64,000 nt of DNA from Streptomyces sp. P9-A4 (GCF_036634195.1 NZ_JAZIFY010000001.1:6644501-6708500); one strand, 5' to 3'. Counted from the first letter of the stretch, positions 49,335 through 58,781 are shown. Notes: generated by a model from the letters alone, not told the origin. A program made the numbers and translations.

Positions 49335-50894
49335 TTAGGGGGTGAGACCGCGCAGGTGGTCGCGCAGCCCGATGCCGAATGCGGTGGGAGTGCCGTCGTA
49401 CGAACTGATCAGCGCGGGACCGGAGTTGCAGTTCCAGGTGTTCCAGGTCCAGCCCAGGTACGAGAGGCCGCGGTCGTCGAACCACTTCATGACGCGGTCG
49501 ACGAAGGCGTGTCCGCAGGTGTTCTCACCGATCTCGCCCGCGAGGAGGGGCACCTCGGCGGCCACCGGGGCGAGGGTGTCGTTCCAGCACGTCTCGTCGG
49601 TGCAGGTGTTGAAGTTGTAGACGTGCCAGGCGGCGGCCAGATTGCCCGCCGGGTCCGTGGGGCGGTACGTGAGCCACTGGCTCAGGTCGTTGGAGTACGC
49701 GAGGCCCGGGACGAGGACGAGGTTCCTCGAACCCGTGGCGCGGACCGCGTCCACCAGGTCCTGCATGCCGGCGACCTCGTAGCCGATGCCCGGACAGGTG
49801 CCGCCGTCGCGCCAGCAGGACCAGGCCTGGGTCGCGGTGGAGGTCGCCCGGTCCGGATAGGGCTCGTTGAACAGGTCGAAGACGACCCGCCTGTCGTTCT
49901 TGAAGGTGTTCGCCACCGAGGTCCAGAACGCCGGGGTGTACCGGGCGTCGGGCATGGGCTTCTGGCAGGTGGCGTGCACGTCGGAGCAGCCCGCCGAGTT
50001 GCCGGTGTACTGCCCGTACGTCCAGTGCAGTTCGACCACGGGGGTCATTCCGTGGGCGAGGACCTTGTTCACCATGTCCTTGACGGCGTTGATGTATTCC
50101 GCGCCCCGGTACTCGGGCTTGATGTTGTCCAGGCCGAGCCAGCACTCCTCGTTGAGGGGGATGCGGACCGTGTTGGCCTTCCAGTCGGCGATGGCCTTCA
50201 CCGAGGCGTCGTCGGCGGGACCGTCCCAGATGCCGTAGCCCTGGACGCACATGAACTCGCCGCCGGAGCGGTTGACGCCGAGCATGCGGCGGGCCGCGCC
50301 GTTCTGATCGGTGAACTTGTTGCCGGACAGGCTGAGTTCGGGCGCGCCGGGGGCGGGGGTGGGAGGGGTGGTCGGTGGTGTGGTGGGTGGTGTGGTCGGC
50401 TCTGTGGGTGTGGGTGTGGGTGTGGGTGTGGGTGTGGGTGTGGGTGTGGGTGTGGGAGTCGGTGTCGTGGGCGTGCCCGTCTCGCACGGCGTGCCGTTGA
50501 GCGTGAACGCGGTGGGTGCCGTGTTGGCCCCCGACCATGAGGCGATGAAGCCGCCCGTGATCTTCGCGCCCGTGCCGAGCCCGGCGTTCCAGCCCTCGTT
50601 CACGACCGTGACGGCGGCCCCGGACTGGGACCACTTGCCGCCCCAGCCCTGACTGACGACCTGGCCGGCCGGGAAGCCGAACCCGAGGCTCCAGCCGTTC
50701 AGCGCGGCGCCGTTGTTGGTGACGGTGACCGCGCCCTGGTAGCCGCCGGCCCACTGGCCGACGACCGAGTACTCCACTGTGCAGACGGGTGCGGCCGCGG
50801 CTCCTGAGGCCGTACCCATGAGGGCGAGCGCGGTGCTCGCCATCGTGAGCGCCGCTCCGGAGAGCAGCGCGGACAGACGTGGGGGATGTCGCAT
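49335..50894 (-). CDS. Secreted GH5 endoglucanase with CBM2
   Basis: A 519-aa extracellular endo-1,4-beta-glucanase. Signal peptide residues 1-35, CBM2 about 37-140 (CTVEYSVVGQWAGGYQGAVT to LNGTPC), Pro-Thr linker about 142-180, then a GH5 domain. The acid/base glutamate is in FDLFNEPYPD and the nucleophile in LLAGEIGEN. ATG at 50894; a perfect CebR box lies 183 bp upstream. It is the first gene of a GH5-GH6 cellulase pair. Confidence 0.93.
   Translation of the reverse strand: MRHPPRLSALLSGAALTMASTALALMGTASGAAAAPVCTVEYSVVGQWAGGYQGAVTVTNNGAALNGWSLGFGFPAGQVVSQGWGGKWSQSGAAVTVVNEGWNAGLGTGAKITGGFIASWSGANTAPTAFTLNGTPCETGTPTTPTPTPTPTPTPTPTPTPTPTEPTTPPTTPPTTPPTPAPGAPELSLSGNKFTDQNGAARRMLGVNRSGGEFMCVQGYGIWDGPADDASVKAIADWKANTVRIPLNEECWLGLDNIKPEYRGAEYINAVKDMVNKVLAHGMTPVVELHWTYGQYTGNSAGCSDVHATCQKPMPDARYTPAFWTSVANTFKNDRRVVFDLFNEPYPDRATSTATQAWSCWRDGGTCPGIGYEVAGMQDLVDAVRATGSRNLVLVPGLAYSNDLSQWLTYRPTDPAGNLAAAWHVYNFNTCTDETCWNDTLAPVAAEVPLLAGEIGENTCGHAFVDRVMKWFDDRGLSYLGWTWNTWNCNSGPALISSYDGTPTAFGIGLRDHLRGLTP
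50403..50456. repeat. Nine TGTGGG hexamers encoding the GH5 linker
   Basis: Nine uninterrupted TGTGGG units read on the minus strand as (Pro-Thr)n. Such a tract can change length by slippage in steps of one Pro-Thr pair without shifting the frame. Confidence 0.9.
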
Positions 50895-51076
50895 GAGCGA
50901 GTCCTCGCAGCGAGGGCACACCCCTGACGGTGTGCCGACCGGACGGATTCGCTCCCACTGGTCGGGGCAGACCGTAGCGTCAACCGACGCCAAGCAAAAG
51001 AGGTGTTGGGTAAATTCCCCGCCGATTGCCTTCGACTCTTCACGCACCTTGACGCCGCCGCGCCCCAACTGCACAG

Positions 51077-51090
51077 TGGGAGCGCTCCCA
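51077..51090. promoter_or_regulatory. CebR box between the GH5 gene and the GH48-like relic
   Basis: Perfect TGGGAGCGCTCCCA, 183 bp upstream of the GH5 cellulase and 79 bp upstream of the rightward cellulase relic, so it once could have controlled both. Confidence 0.92.
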
Positions 51091-51168
51091 CTGGTTCAGA
51101 GCTTGTTTCCGGACACGTTCCGCTCTTCGCTCCCCCCGACCTCCCGAGCCGCGAGGAGAACCACCCCC

Positions 51169-51830
51169 ATGCCACGCCTCCGACCAAGAACGCGCCCCCG
51201 CCGGCAGCTGACCGCGCTGGCCGCGGCGCTCTCCCTCCCCCTCGGGGCGCCCAGTTCACCTACAGCGGCGCCAACGCCGCCCCGGCCTCCTTCGCGGTCG
51301 ACGGCACCCCCTGCACGGGCGCCCACCAGGCCCCGGTGGCCGTCCTCACCAGCCCCGCCCCCGGAGCCGTGTACAGCCAGGGCGACACGGTGCCGCTCGC
51401 CGCCACCGCCGCCGCGGCCGACGGCGCCACCGTCGGTCTCACCGTCGCCGCCGGACCCGCCCTCGTCGCCTCCCCGGGCCGGCTGGGGGTACGCCAGGGC
51501 GGCACGGGCGCCTTCGACCTGAAGCTCTCCACCGCGCTCACCGCGAACGTCACGGTGAGCGTCGCCCGTACCTCCGGAAACACCGACCTCACCGCGACCC
51601 CGGCCTCGCTCACCTTCACCCCGGCGAACTGGAACACCGCCCAAAAGGTGACCGTCGCCGCCGGGGCCACCGGCACCGGCTCGGCCGTCCTCACCGCGAC
51701 CGCCCCCGGCCACGCCAAGGCCGAGGTCACCGTCGCGCAGCTGGCCGCGAACTCCAGTACGACGCCCGCTTCCTGGACCTGCACGGGAGGATCACGGGTC
51801 TGAGTAGTTGCGGTACAGGAAGGAGCGTTG
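51169..51830 (+). pseudogene. Relic of a secreted CBM2 cellulase, probably GH48
   Basis: The gene has a good start (ATG at 51169, GAGGAG upstream) and a signal peptide (RRQLTALAAALSLPLG). It then jumps to the last strands of a CBM2 (FTYSGANAAPASFAVDGTPC) in another frame, with about 70 residues missing. An Ig-like segment and SLTFTPANWNTAQKVTV follow in that second frame, ending at TGA 51803. The third frame then gives YDARFLDLHGRITG, similar to the YxxRFLxLYxKI opening of GH48 cellobiohydrolases, after which similarity stops. At least two frameshifts, one deletion and a 3' truncation. The GH48 identity rests on about 14 residues. Confidence 0.7.
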
Positions 51831-51942
51831 AGATTGATCATGGCTCTGGGCGTGGGGTTCTCGGCGACCGTCTGTCCTCGGCACGGGCCGCCCGGGTGCT
51901 ACCAGTGGCCGAACGGTCCCTCCTGGCCGGGCAGAGCCCCTA

Positions 51943-52115
51943 GGGCCTGTCGTCAAACTCCCGCCTGCCCCACGACGCCTGGCACGCGCTCTCGCCGCAC
52001 CGGGCGAAAGCCCGAGTACGTCCAGTACGAGGGCTTCCGCCCGGCACGCCGAGAGCACGCACCAGACGCCGCGGGGCCGCCCTTCGGGCGACGACGGGAA
52101 TTTGACGACAGGCCC
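51943..52115. mobile_element. Foldback MITE-like element, full-length copy
   Basis: A 173-bp element bounded by about 20-bp inverted ends (GGGCCTGTCGTCAAACTCCC and its near-complement), with CTAG at both junctions (51940-51943 and 52115-52118). The two halves pair over most of their length: CACGACGCCTGGCACGCG with a matching segment near the right end, and CGGGCGAAAGCCC with GGGCTTCCGCCCG at the centre. No coding capacity. A second, shorter copy lies at 59093-59191 in opposite orientation. The ends suggest mobilisation by an unseen transposase; the exact family cannot be set. Confidence 0.85.
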
Positions 52116-52153
52116 TAGGACCGGGGCGTCTTCCGTGCGGTGGGCTGCGCAGA

Positions 52154-52835
52154 TCATGCGCTGATGCTCCCCGCCATCGGGCCCGGAATGCTCCCGCCCC
52201 CCTGGAAGGCGGCGAAGTCGGCGTGCGCCTGCTCGACGGCTTCCGGGTATGCCTGCTGCTTCTCAAACTCGGCGAGCGCTCGGTAGATGCTGGACAGGCT
52301 CGGGTTCTGCCCCTTGCGCTTGCCGGTGGGGATGACCAGGTCGGGCTGGATCTGCTCGACCGTCTCACCGTTCGCCCGGCGCCGCAGGACGGTGTGGAGC
52401 ATGTCGTCGGTGATGACCGGCGGCTGGCCGCCGTACGTGCCCTTGCGGGCCGCCGCATCGATCCCTTCCAGCGTCGACTCGCGGATGTTCTCGCGTTCGG
52501 TCTCTGCCATCGTGGCGAAGAAGGCGAACAGCAACCGGCCATGCCCGGCTGCGTCGTGGATCCCGGCCAGGGGACCTGCGAGCATCTCCAAGACCAGGCC
52601 GTGGGCGGCGAGCGCGGTCAACTCGGCGGCGTCCCGTCCGAGCCGCTTCATCTCGTAGACGGTGAAGATCACCCGGCAGTGCGGGGCGTGCGCCTTGATC
52701 TCCCGCGCGGCGAGCGCGGCCTCGAACTTGGGGCGGACCCGCACCCGGGTGCTGATCTTCTCGGCGAAGATCTTGTCCCGGGGGATGTTCTTGGCGGCAA
52801 GCGCGTCGAGCGCCTTCCGGCAGCCCGTTGGAAAT
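52154..52835 (-). pseudogene. Serine recombinase/resolvase missing its catalytic N-terminus
   Basis: Reads CRKALDALAAKNIPRDKIFA, then EKISTRVRVRPKFEAALAAR, TVYEMKRLGRDAAELTALAA and an intact C-terminal part (LSSIYRALAEF), like the recombinases common in actinobacterial mobile DNA. The first roughly 20 residues, which carry the catalytic serine in the GYARxS motif, are absent; sequence before about 52835 is unrelated. An internal GTG at 52744 could make a shorter product, but it would be inactive. Probably the leftover of an integrated element. Confidence 0.8.
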
Positions 52836-52906
52836 CCGCGATGTCGACGGTCAGTGGCCGCCGCAGCGGCGACAGCATCACCGTCAGTGCCCCTCGCGGG
52901 TGGCCC

Positions 52907-53554
52907 TCAGCCCGTGAGGAAGGCTCCCTCGCGACAAGGGCGGCAGACGAAGACGTAGCCCAGCTGACCGCCGAGGTTCATCGCGGTCTCCCAGGTTGTC
53001 CCCTCCTCCAGGTGTGCCGCGAACTCCATGGTGCCGGTGCAGGAGGGGCACATGGGAAGGCGGTCGTCCTCAAGGTAGGAGGGACTGCCTCCGAGCGACC
53101 CGAGCACTTCGCGCTGTTTCCCGAATCGTTCTTCGGGTTCCCACTTCCATCCCGAGCGGGCAAGGTCGTAGGCGTCAGGCTCGATCCCTTCCTCGTCACA
53201 GGCATCTTCGGGGTCGATCGTCACGACGTGGGTGCGGATGGCCGAGGTGGCGGGCAGCAGCGTCAGTCCCGCCTCGGGTACGGCTACCGGCCGCAGTTCC
53301 TCCCGGGGAAACAGATAGACCCTGTTCGCGCTGGAACTCGCGTCCCAGAACTCACACGCCCCGGGGTCGTTCTGGCACAGGAACACCGACAGGACACCGT
53401 CCTCGACGGGGAGATGGGCGAAGAACTGAAGCGGTCCCCCGCAGCCGCACAGGGGCCAGGCGAATCCGGCAGGAGCCAGCGGCACGCCCCCGGTACGAGG
53501 GACGTCGGAATCGGCCGGTGCGGAGCCGTCGTAGATCATTAGCGTTGTCTGCAT
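52907..53554 (-). CDS. Unknown protein with CxxC motifs, YwqG/DUF1963-like
   Basis: A 215-aa soluble protein. The front (GGVPLAPAGFAWPLCGCGGP, LQFFAHLPVEDGVLSVFLC) follows the GGxP-x-LP-x-WP layout of YwqG/DUF1963 proteins. The back has two Cys pairs (MCPSCTGTMEF; VFVCRPC), likely a zinc site. ATG at 53554 is used. It is the only apparently intact gene among the debris at 51.2-54.4 kb. Function unknown. Confidence 0.7.
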   Translation of the reverse strand: MQTTLMIYDGSAPADSDVPRTGGVPLAPAGFAWPLCGCGGPLQFFAHLPVEDGVLSVFLCQNDPGACEFWDASSSANRVYLFPREELRPVAVPEAGLTLLPATSAIRTHVVTIDPEDACDEEGIEPDAYDLARSGWKWEPEERFGKQREVLGSLGGSPSYLEDDRLPMCPSCTGTMEFAAHLEEGTTWETAMNLGGQLGYVFVCRPCREGAFLTG

Positions 53555-53622
53555 GGCGAGAGGCTACTGGCAGCCTGTGACAGGTTCGGGGGGAGCGGGC
53601 GCCTTGCGCGGGACACCTCGGA

Positions 53623-53740
53623 TCAGCCCTCCTCCTGGTTCTCGTCCGCGGGGTCGGCCTCGTCCGGGTCGTGAAGGGGCCGCAGGCCCTGGGCGGGCTC
53701 GCTGGCGGCTATGTTGGACAGGTAGCGGCCCAGGAAGTTG
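53623..53740 (-). pseudogene. C-terminal fragment of an unidentified gene
   Basis: The frame NFLGRYLSNIAASEPAQGLR ... ADENQEEG ends in TGA at 53623 and looks like a genuine acidic C-terminus, but has no start. It begins where the DHDPS-like stub stops, so two unrelated genes have been joined by a deletion or rearrangement. Confidence 0.35.
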
Positions 53741-53818
53741 GGTGGCGCTGTCCACGGAGCCGTCCTCGGCGAACGGGGTGACCGGGATGGCCACGACGTC
53801 CGCGAGCGCGGCCCTCAT
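53735..53818 (-). pseudogene. N-terminal stub of a dihydrodipicolinate-synthase-family gene
   Basis: ATG at 53818 begins MRAALADVVAIPVTPFAEDG SVD, the typical first strand of DHDPS/KDG-aldolase-type enzymes. The similarity ends after about 23 codons. It follows the regulator relic in the same frame, as such enzyme genes often follow a GntR/FCD regulator. Confidence 0.55.
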
Positions 53819-54342
53819 CGTCTCGAACCGCCCGGGGCCTGCCGCGTGCTCATCCGCTGTCCAGGGCGGAGTGGGGAAGGCGCGCTCGACGAACGAGGCG
53901 ATGCGGTCGTGCACGGCACGGCCTGCCCCGTCGACGTCGCCCGCGAGGGCCGGCCGCGGGATCTCCTCGTGTTCGGCGGCCTCGCGCTCCCAGGAGGGGA
54001 CGGCGGCCCAGGCGACCCTGGAGACCAGGGCGGCCTGGTCGCGGACCTCGTCGAGCATCCGGCCGAGCAGCGGGTTGCCGCAGGGCAGGTGGAGCGCGCG
54101 GTGGAACTCCCGGTTGGCCAGGGACCGTTCGGCCGGGTCTTCGGCGCAGGCGGCGCGCAGCAGGGCCTCGTGCGCCGGGTCGAGCGGTGCTCGGGAGACG
54201 ACGGCGCGGCGCACCGCCTCGGGTTCCAGGAGGAGTCGTACGTCGTAGACGGCGCGGGCGGTCTCCGCGTCGACGGTGCGGACCGTGACGCCCTTGTGCT
54301 GGCTCAGCACCACGAGCCCGCTGCCCGCGAGGGTCTTGAGGG
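53819..54342 (-). pseudogene. GntR/FCD-family regulator missing most of its DNA-binding domain
   Basis: The ligand-binding FCD domain is nearly complete (AVYDVRLLLEPEAVRRAVVS; LANREFHRALHLPCGNPLLG; RVAWAAVPSWEREAAEHEEI). Of the GntR winged helix only the final wing is left (LKTLAGSGLVVLSQHKGVTV). No proper start remains, and at the other end the frame runs straight into a DHDPS-like stub. It cannot bind DNA in this form. Confidence 0.7.
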
Positions 54343-54433
54343 TATGAAGCCAATGGGGCGTTGGTGTTTCGTCAATGCCTCGCGCAAGCGGTTTCTGCGG
54401 CGCGGCCGCCTTGCGTGCGACGTCGTACGGCTA

Positions 54434-54490
54434 CCGCCCTCGCGTAGGGCGGCGGCCCGTCCCGCCCCCGGGAAGGGGCGGAACGGGCCG
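54434..54490 (-). terminator. Two adjacent hairpins after the subtilase gene
   Basis: A 16-bp stem with one mismatch (CGGCCCGTCCCGCCCC at 54453-54468 with GGGGCGGAACGGGCCG at 54475-54490, 6-nt loop), then a second 7-bp stem (CCGCCCT / AGGGCGG, 54434-54452). They begin 22 nt past the stop of the leftward S8 gene. Confidence 0.7.
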
Positions 54491-54511
54491 TGGTGTCCGG
54501 TGCTCCGGCGG

Positions 54512-55726
54512 TTACTCGACGATCTTCAGGAGCTTGTTGGCGGTGCCGGGGCTCGCGTTGCCGATCTTGTCGGAGGTGGCTCCGCCGACGAGGGCGTCCG
54601 CGACCTGGGCGGGGGTGGCGTCCGGGTGGCCGGCGAGGTAGACGGCGGCGGCGCCGACCACGTGCGGGGTGGCCATGGAGGTGCCGGAGATGGTCTTGGT
54701 GCCGGTGTCGCTGTCGTTCCAGTCGGAGGTGATCTCCGAGCCGGGGGCGTAGAGGTCCACGACCGAGCCGAAGTTGGAGAAGCTCGACTGCTGGTCGCCC
54801 TCGGTGGAGGAGGCCACGGTGATGGCCTCGGTGACGCGGGAGGGGGAGCCCTGCCCGGCGTCGGAGGACTCGTTTCCGGCGGCGACGCCGAAGGTGACGC
54901 CGGAGGCGATGGCCTTCCTGACGGCCTCGTCGAGGGCGGGGTCGGCGCCGCCGCCGAGGCTCATGTTGGCGACGGACGGGCCCTGGTGGTTCTCGGTGAC
55001 CCAGTCGATGCCCGCGATGACCTGCTCGGTGGTGCCCGAGCCGTTGTCGTCGAGGACGCGGACGGCGACGATCTTCGCCTTCTTGGCTATGCCGTGGCCG
55101 GTTCCCGCGATGGTGCCGGCGACGTGGGTGCCGTGGCCGTTGCCGTCCTGGGCGGTCCCGTCGTTGTCGACGGCGTCGAAGCCGTCGGAGGCGCGGCCTC
55201 CGAAGTCCTGGTGGCTGACGCGGACTCCGGTGTCGATGACGTACGCGGTGACGCCCTCGCCGGCGGCGTCGGGGTAGGTGTACTTCCGGTCCCCGGCGGT
55301 GTCGGTCTGGTCGACGCGGTCCAGGCCCCAGGACGGCGGGTCCTCCTGGGTGGCGCTGATGTGGAAGGTGCGGTTCTGGACCACCTTCGCCACCGAGGGA
55401 TCGGCGGCGAGCCGCTTGGCCTCTGTCTCGGTGAGGTTGTTGACGGAGAATCCGTTGACGCTGGAGTCGTAGCTGCGGCGCAGGGTGCCGCCGTACTCCT
55501 TCGCCAGCTCGGACTTCCCGGCCTTGTCGGTCTTTCCGTCGAGCAGGACGACATAGCTGCCCGCCACGGCGTTCTGGGCGCCGAGGCCGTAGACGGTCCC
55601 CTCGGCGGGCGCCGGGCTCGCCCCGGCGAACGGGCCGACGGCGACGGTCACGCCCGCCGCCGCAACGATCGCAGTCGCGACGGCGAGGGTGTTCCTGAGG
55701 GTGCGGGCACGCTTGTGAGTTGCCAT
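54512..55726 (-). CDS. Secreted S8 protease, proteinase K/aqualysin-like
   Basis: A 404-aa extracellular subtilase. Signal peptide about residues 1-36, an I9-type propeptide about 45-125 (GSYVVLLDGKTDKAG; NGFSVNNLTETEAKRLAADP), then the mature protease. Catalytic residues are Asp165 (AYVIDTGVRV), His198 (GHGTHVAGT) and Ser350 (GTSMATPHV). Usual length for the family. ATG at 55726. The 223 bp upstream are AT-richer than the surroundings and hold its promoter. Confidence 0.94.
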   Translation of the reverse strand: MATHKRARTLRNTLAVATAIVAAAGVTVAVGPFAGASPAPAEGTVYGLGAQNAVAGSYVVLLDGKTDKAGKSELAKEYGGTLRRSYDSSVNGFSVNNLTETEAKRLAADPSVAKVVQNRTFHISATQEDPPSWGLDRVDQTDTAGDRKYTYPDAAGEGVTAYVIDTGVRVSHQDFGGRASDGFDAVDNDGTAQDGNGHGTHVAGTIAGTGHGIAKKAKIVAVRVLDDNGSGTTEQVIAGIDWVTENHQGPSVANMSLGGGADPALDEAVRKAIASGVTFGVAAGNESSDAGQGSPSRVTEAITVASSTEGDQQSSFSNFGSVVDLYAPGSEITSDWNDSDTGTKTISGTSMATPHVVGAAAVYLAGHPDATPAQVADALVGGATSDKIGNASPGTANKLLKIVE

Positions 55727-55949
55727 GAAATGGCCTCTTCTCGTCAGGATTTGTGGGGGGTTGGGCCGCCGACGGGAAACTCTTCGGCGGCCTGCTCGAA
55801 ACCCTGACCGATTGACGAGTGCAAATCAAAGGGCCTTCACAGATCCATGACCTTCTCGCCAAGGTTTCTTGGAAAGAAAAGGGACACTTCCGTGCAACTC
55901 ACCTTTCGGTGATGGGGTGTCGCAGGGCGGCCGGCCCGGGCCGCCGGTC

Positions 55950-57119
55950 TCAGCGAACGCCGAGGAGGTGTTCCAGGGCCAGCTGGTCGAGGTGCTCGAA
56001 GGCCATCGAGCGGGCCGCCGCCGCGTCCGCGTCGAAGGTCTCGTACGCCGTCGGGTCGGCGAGCAGCCCCGCGAGACCGTCGGCGGCCGTGGGGACGGAG
56101 AGTTCGGGCAGCCGGGAGGCGGACAGGGCGCCGCGGACGTCCGGGTCCGCGCGGAAGGCCGCCGTGCGCTCCTTGAGGACGAGGTAGTTGCGCATGCAGT
56201 TCTTCGCGGACTCCCACACCCCGTCGGTGCCGTCCGTGCGCACCGGCTTGAAGTCGAAGTGGCGCGGGCCCTCGTAGCCGGCCGACTCCAGCAGGTCCAC
56301 CAGCCAGAACGCCTGGCGCAGGTCGCCCGCCCCGAAGCGGAGGTCCTGGTCGTACTTGATGCCCGACTGGCCGTTCAGGTCGATGTGGAAGAGCTTGCCC
56401 GCCCACAGTGCCTGCGCGATGCCGTGCGGGAAGTTCAGTCCGGCCATCTGCTCGTGGCCGGTCTCCGGGTTCACGCCGACGAGTTCGGGGCGCTCCAGGC
56501 GCTCGATGAAGGCGAGCGCGTGGCCGATCGTGGGCAGCAGGATGTCGCCGCGCGGCTCGTTCGGCTTGGGCTCGATGGCGAAGCGCAGGTCGTAGCCCTG
56601 CTCGGTGACGTACTGGCCGAGCAGGTCGAAGGCCTCCTTGAGCCGGTCGAGGGCGACCCTGACGTCCTTCGCCGCACCGGACTCGGCGCCCTCCCGGCCG
56701 CCCCATGCCACGTAGACGCTCGCGCCGAGCTCGACGGCGAGGTCGATGTTGCGGAGCGTCTTGCGGAGGGCGAAGCGGCGTACGTCCCGGTCGTTGGCGG
56801 TGAAGGCGCCGTCCTTGAAGACGGGGTGGGTGAAGAGGTTCGTGGTGGCCATCGGCACCGCGAGTCCGGTGCGGTCGAGTGCGGCGCGGAACCGCTTGAC
56901 GGCCGCGTCGCGCTCGCCTTCCGGGGCGCCGAAGGGGATGAGGTCGTCGTCGTGGAAGGTGACGCCGTACGCGCCGAGGGCGGCGAGCCGCTCGACCGTC
57001 TCGACGGGGTCGAGGGCCGGACGGGTGGCGTCGCCGAAGGGGTCGCGGCCCTGCCATCCCACGGTCCACAGGCCGAAGGTGAAACGGTTCTCGGGGGTGG
57101 GTGAGAAGCGCTCCGTCAT
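55950..57119 (-). CDS. xylA: Xylose isomerase
   Basis: A 389-aa TIM-barrel enzyme converting D-xylose to D-xylulose (and glucose to fructose). Family marks are [19 protein letters not shown], the catalytic base His56 in [12 protein letters not shown], and the metal-binding [13 protein letters not shown] and HFDFKP. Class I actinobacterial type, usual length. ATG at 57119 has CAGGGAG upstream. Divergent from xylB; the AT-rich gap should hold shared operators. Confidence 0.96.
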   Translation of the reverse strand: MTERFSPTPENRFTFGLWTVGWQGRDPFGDATRPALDPVETVERLAALGAYGVTFHDDDLIPFGAPEGERDAAVKRFRAALDRTGLAVPMATTNLFTHPVFKDGAFTANDRDVRRFALRKTLRNIDLAVELGASVYVAWGGREGAESGAAKDVRVALDRLKEAFDLLGQYVTEQGYDLRFAIEPKPNEPRGDILLPTIGHALAFIERLERPELVGVNPETGHEQMAGLNFPHGIAQALWAGKLFHIDLNGQSGIKYDQDLRFGAGDLRQAFWLVDLLESAGYEGPRHFDFKPVRTDGTDGVWESAKNCMRNYLVLKERTAAFRADPDVRGALSASRLPELSVPTAADGLAGLLADPTAYETFDADAAAARSMAFEHLDQLALEHLLGVR

Positions 57120-57290
57120 GGTGTCTCCCTGGTACTGGCCGTCGGATTTGTTTTCTGAGATAACTAATACGGGACAGGGGCCGCCCGGCGCCAGACCCGA
57201 CCGACCGAGTCGCTCCGCGAGCCGATGCCCGACGTCCGAATGGCGGCGTCCGATGAGCATCGAGCCGCGAGCCGAGAGAAAGGTGACGGC

Positions 57291-58781
57291 GTGCCCACCA
57301 GCCGCTCCGTCGTGATCGGCGTGGACAGCTCCACGCAGTCCGCCAAGGCCGTCGCCGTCGACGCCGACACCGGCGAACTCCTCGCCCTCGGCCGCGCCCC
57401 GCACACCGTCGCCGGCACCTCCGGCGCCCGCGAGAGCGACCCCGAGGAATGGTGGACCGCCCTCGTCACGGCCGTCCGGGCCGCCGTCCGCGACACCGGC
57501 CTCCCGGCCGGATCCGTCACCGGCATCGCCGTCGCCGGACAGCAGCACGGCCTCGTCGCCCTCGGTTCGGACGGGCGCCCCCTGCGCCCCGCGCTGCTCT
57601 GGAACGACACCCGCTCCGCCCCTCAGGCCGCCGCCCTCGCCACCCGCCTCGGGGGCCCCGACGGCTGGCTCGAACGCACCGGCTCGGTCCCCGTCGCCTC
57701 CGTGACCGCCGCCAAATGGCAGTGGCTGCGCGAGCACGAACCCCGCCACGCGGAGGCCGCCACCGGGGTCCGCCTCCCGCACGACTTCCTCACCGAACGC
57801 CTCACCGGACTCGCCGTGACCGACCCCGGAGACGCTTCGGGGACCTGCTGGTACGGGACCGCCGACGGCACGTACGACCCCGGCGTCCTGGACCTCATCG
57901 GCCTCGACCCGGCCCTGCTGCCCACCGTCGCCCCCGGCGGCGCCACCCGCGTCGGCACCCTCACCCCGGCCGCCGCCGAAGCTCTCGGGCTGCCCCGTAC
58001 GGTCGCCGTGGCCGCCGGGACCGGCGACAACATGGCCGCCGCCATCGGCCTTGGCCTCGGCGGCGCCGGACTCCTCGACCACCCGGTGGTCAGCCTCGGC
58101 ACCTCCGGCACCGTCTTCGCCGCCACCCGCGCCCGCCCGGCCGACCCCGGACTCGCCGGCTTCGCCGCCACCGACGGCACCTACCTGCCGCTCGGCTGCA
58201 CCCTCAACTGCACTGTCGCCGTCGACCGGTTCGCCGGACTGCTCGGCCTGGACCGGGAGGACGCGGCGCCCGGCGGGGAGGTCGTCGTCCTGCCGTACCT
58301 CGACGGCGAACGCACCCCCGACCTGCCCCACGCCGCCGGTCTTGTCACCGGCCTCCGGCACGGCACGGACCCCCGGGCCGTCCTCGGCGCCGCCTACGAG
58401 GGCGCCGCCTTCACCGTGCTGCGCGCCCTCGACCAACTCCTCGCCGCCTGTGGACTCGACCCCGCCGAACCCTCCGTACGGGACAGGCCGCTGCGCCTGA
58501 TCGGCGGCGGCGCACGGGGCCGGACCTGGACCGAGACCGTCCGCCGGCTGTCCGGCCGGCCCCTGGTCGTCCCCACCGCCGACGAACTCGTCGCCCTCGG
58601 CGCGGCGGCCCTCGCGGCCGGGGCGGCGACGGGCGCCGACCCGGTGGCCCTGGCGACGGCCTGGGGTACGGGAGCGGGCGAGGTCCTGCCCCCGGTCACC
58701 CGCGACTCCGCGACCTGGGACCGCGTCGAGGGAGTCCTGTCCGCCGCCGCGCCGAGGCTGCTGGGCGGGTCGGGCGGGTGA
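57291..58781 (+). CDS. xylB: Xylulokinase
   Basis: A 496-aa FGGY-family sugar kinase that phosphorylates xylulose. [17 protein letters not shown] is the phosphate-1 motif; VAGQQHGLV and LLWNDTR form the sugar site; [11 protein letters not shown] and [11 protein letters not shown] are C-terminal ATP motifs. GTG at 57291 follows AAAGG. With xylA across a 171-bp gap it makes the xylose pathway. The ROK regulator at 61948 is a candidate controller. Confidence 0.95.
   Translation: MPTSRSVVIGVDSSTQSAKAVAVDADTGELLALGRAPHTVAGTSGARESDPEEWWTALVTAVRAAVRDTGLPAGSVTGIAVAGQQHGLVALGSDGRPLRPALLWNDTRSAPQAAALATRLGGPDGWLERTGSVPVASVTAAKWQWLREHEPRHAEAATGVRLPHDFLTERLTGLAVTDPGDASGTCWYGTADGTYDPGVLDLIGLDPALLPTVAPGGATRVGTLTPAAAEALGLPRTVAVAAGTGDNMAAAIGLGLGGAGLLDHPVVSLGTSGTVFAATRARPADPGLAGFAATDGTYLPLGCTLNCTVAVDRFAGLLGLDREDAAPGGEVVVLPYLDGERTPDLPHAAGLVTGLRHGTDPRAVLGAAYEGAAFTVLRALDQLLAACGLDPAEPSVRDRPLRLIGGGARGRTWTETVRRLSGRPLVVPTADELVALGAAALAAGAATGADPVALATAWGTGAGEVLPPVTRDSATWDRVEGVLSAAAPRLLGGSGG

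Noticed and set aside
50403..50456. Short regular repeats that could suggest a CRISPR or satellite
   Set aside because: A plain hexamer encoding the Pro-Thr linker in frame; no spacers and no cas genes.
47235..50540. An 1101-codon rightward frame opposite the cellulases
   Set aside because: Antisense to the GH6 and GH5 genes, whose motifs are intact; the Val-Gly repeats are the complement of the Pro-Thr linker.
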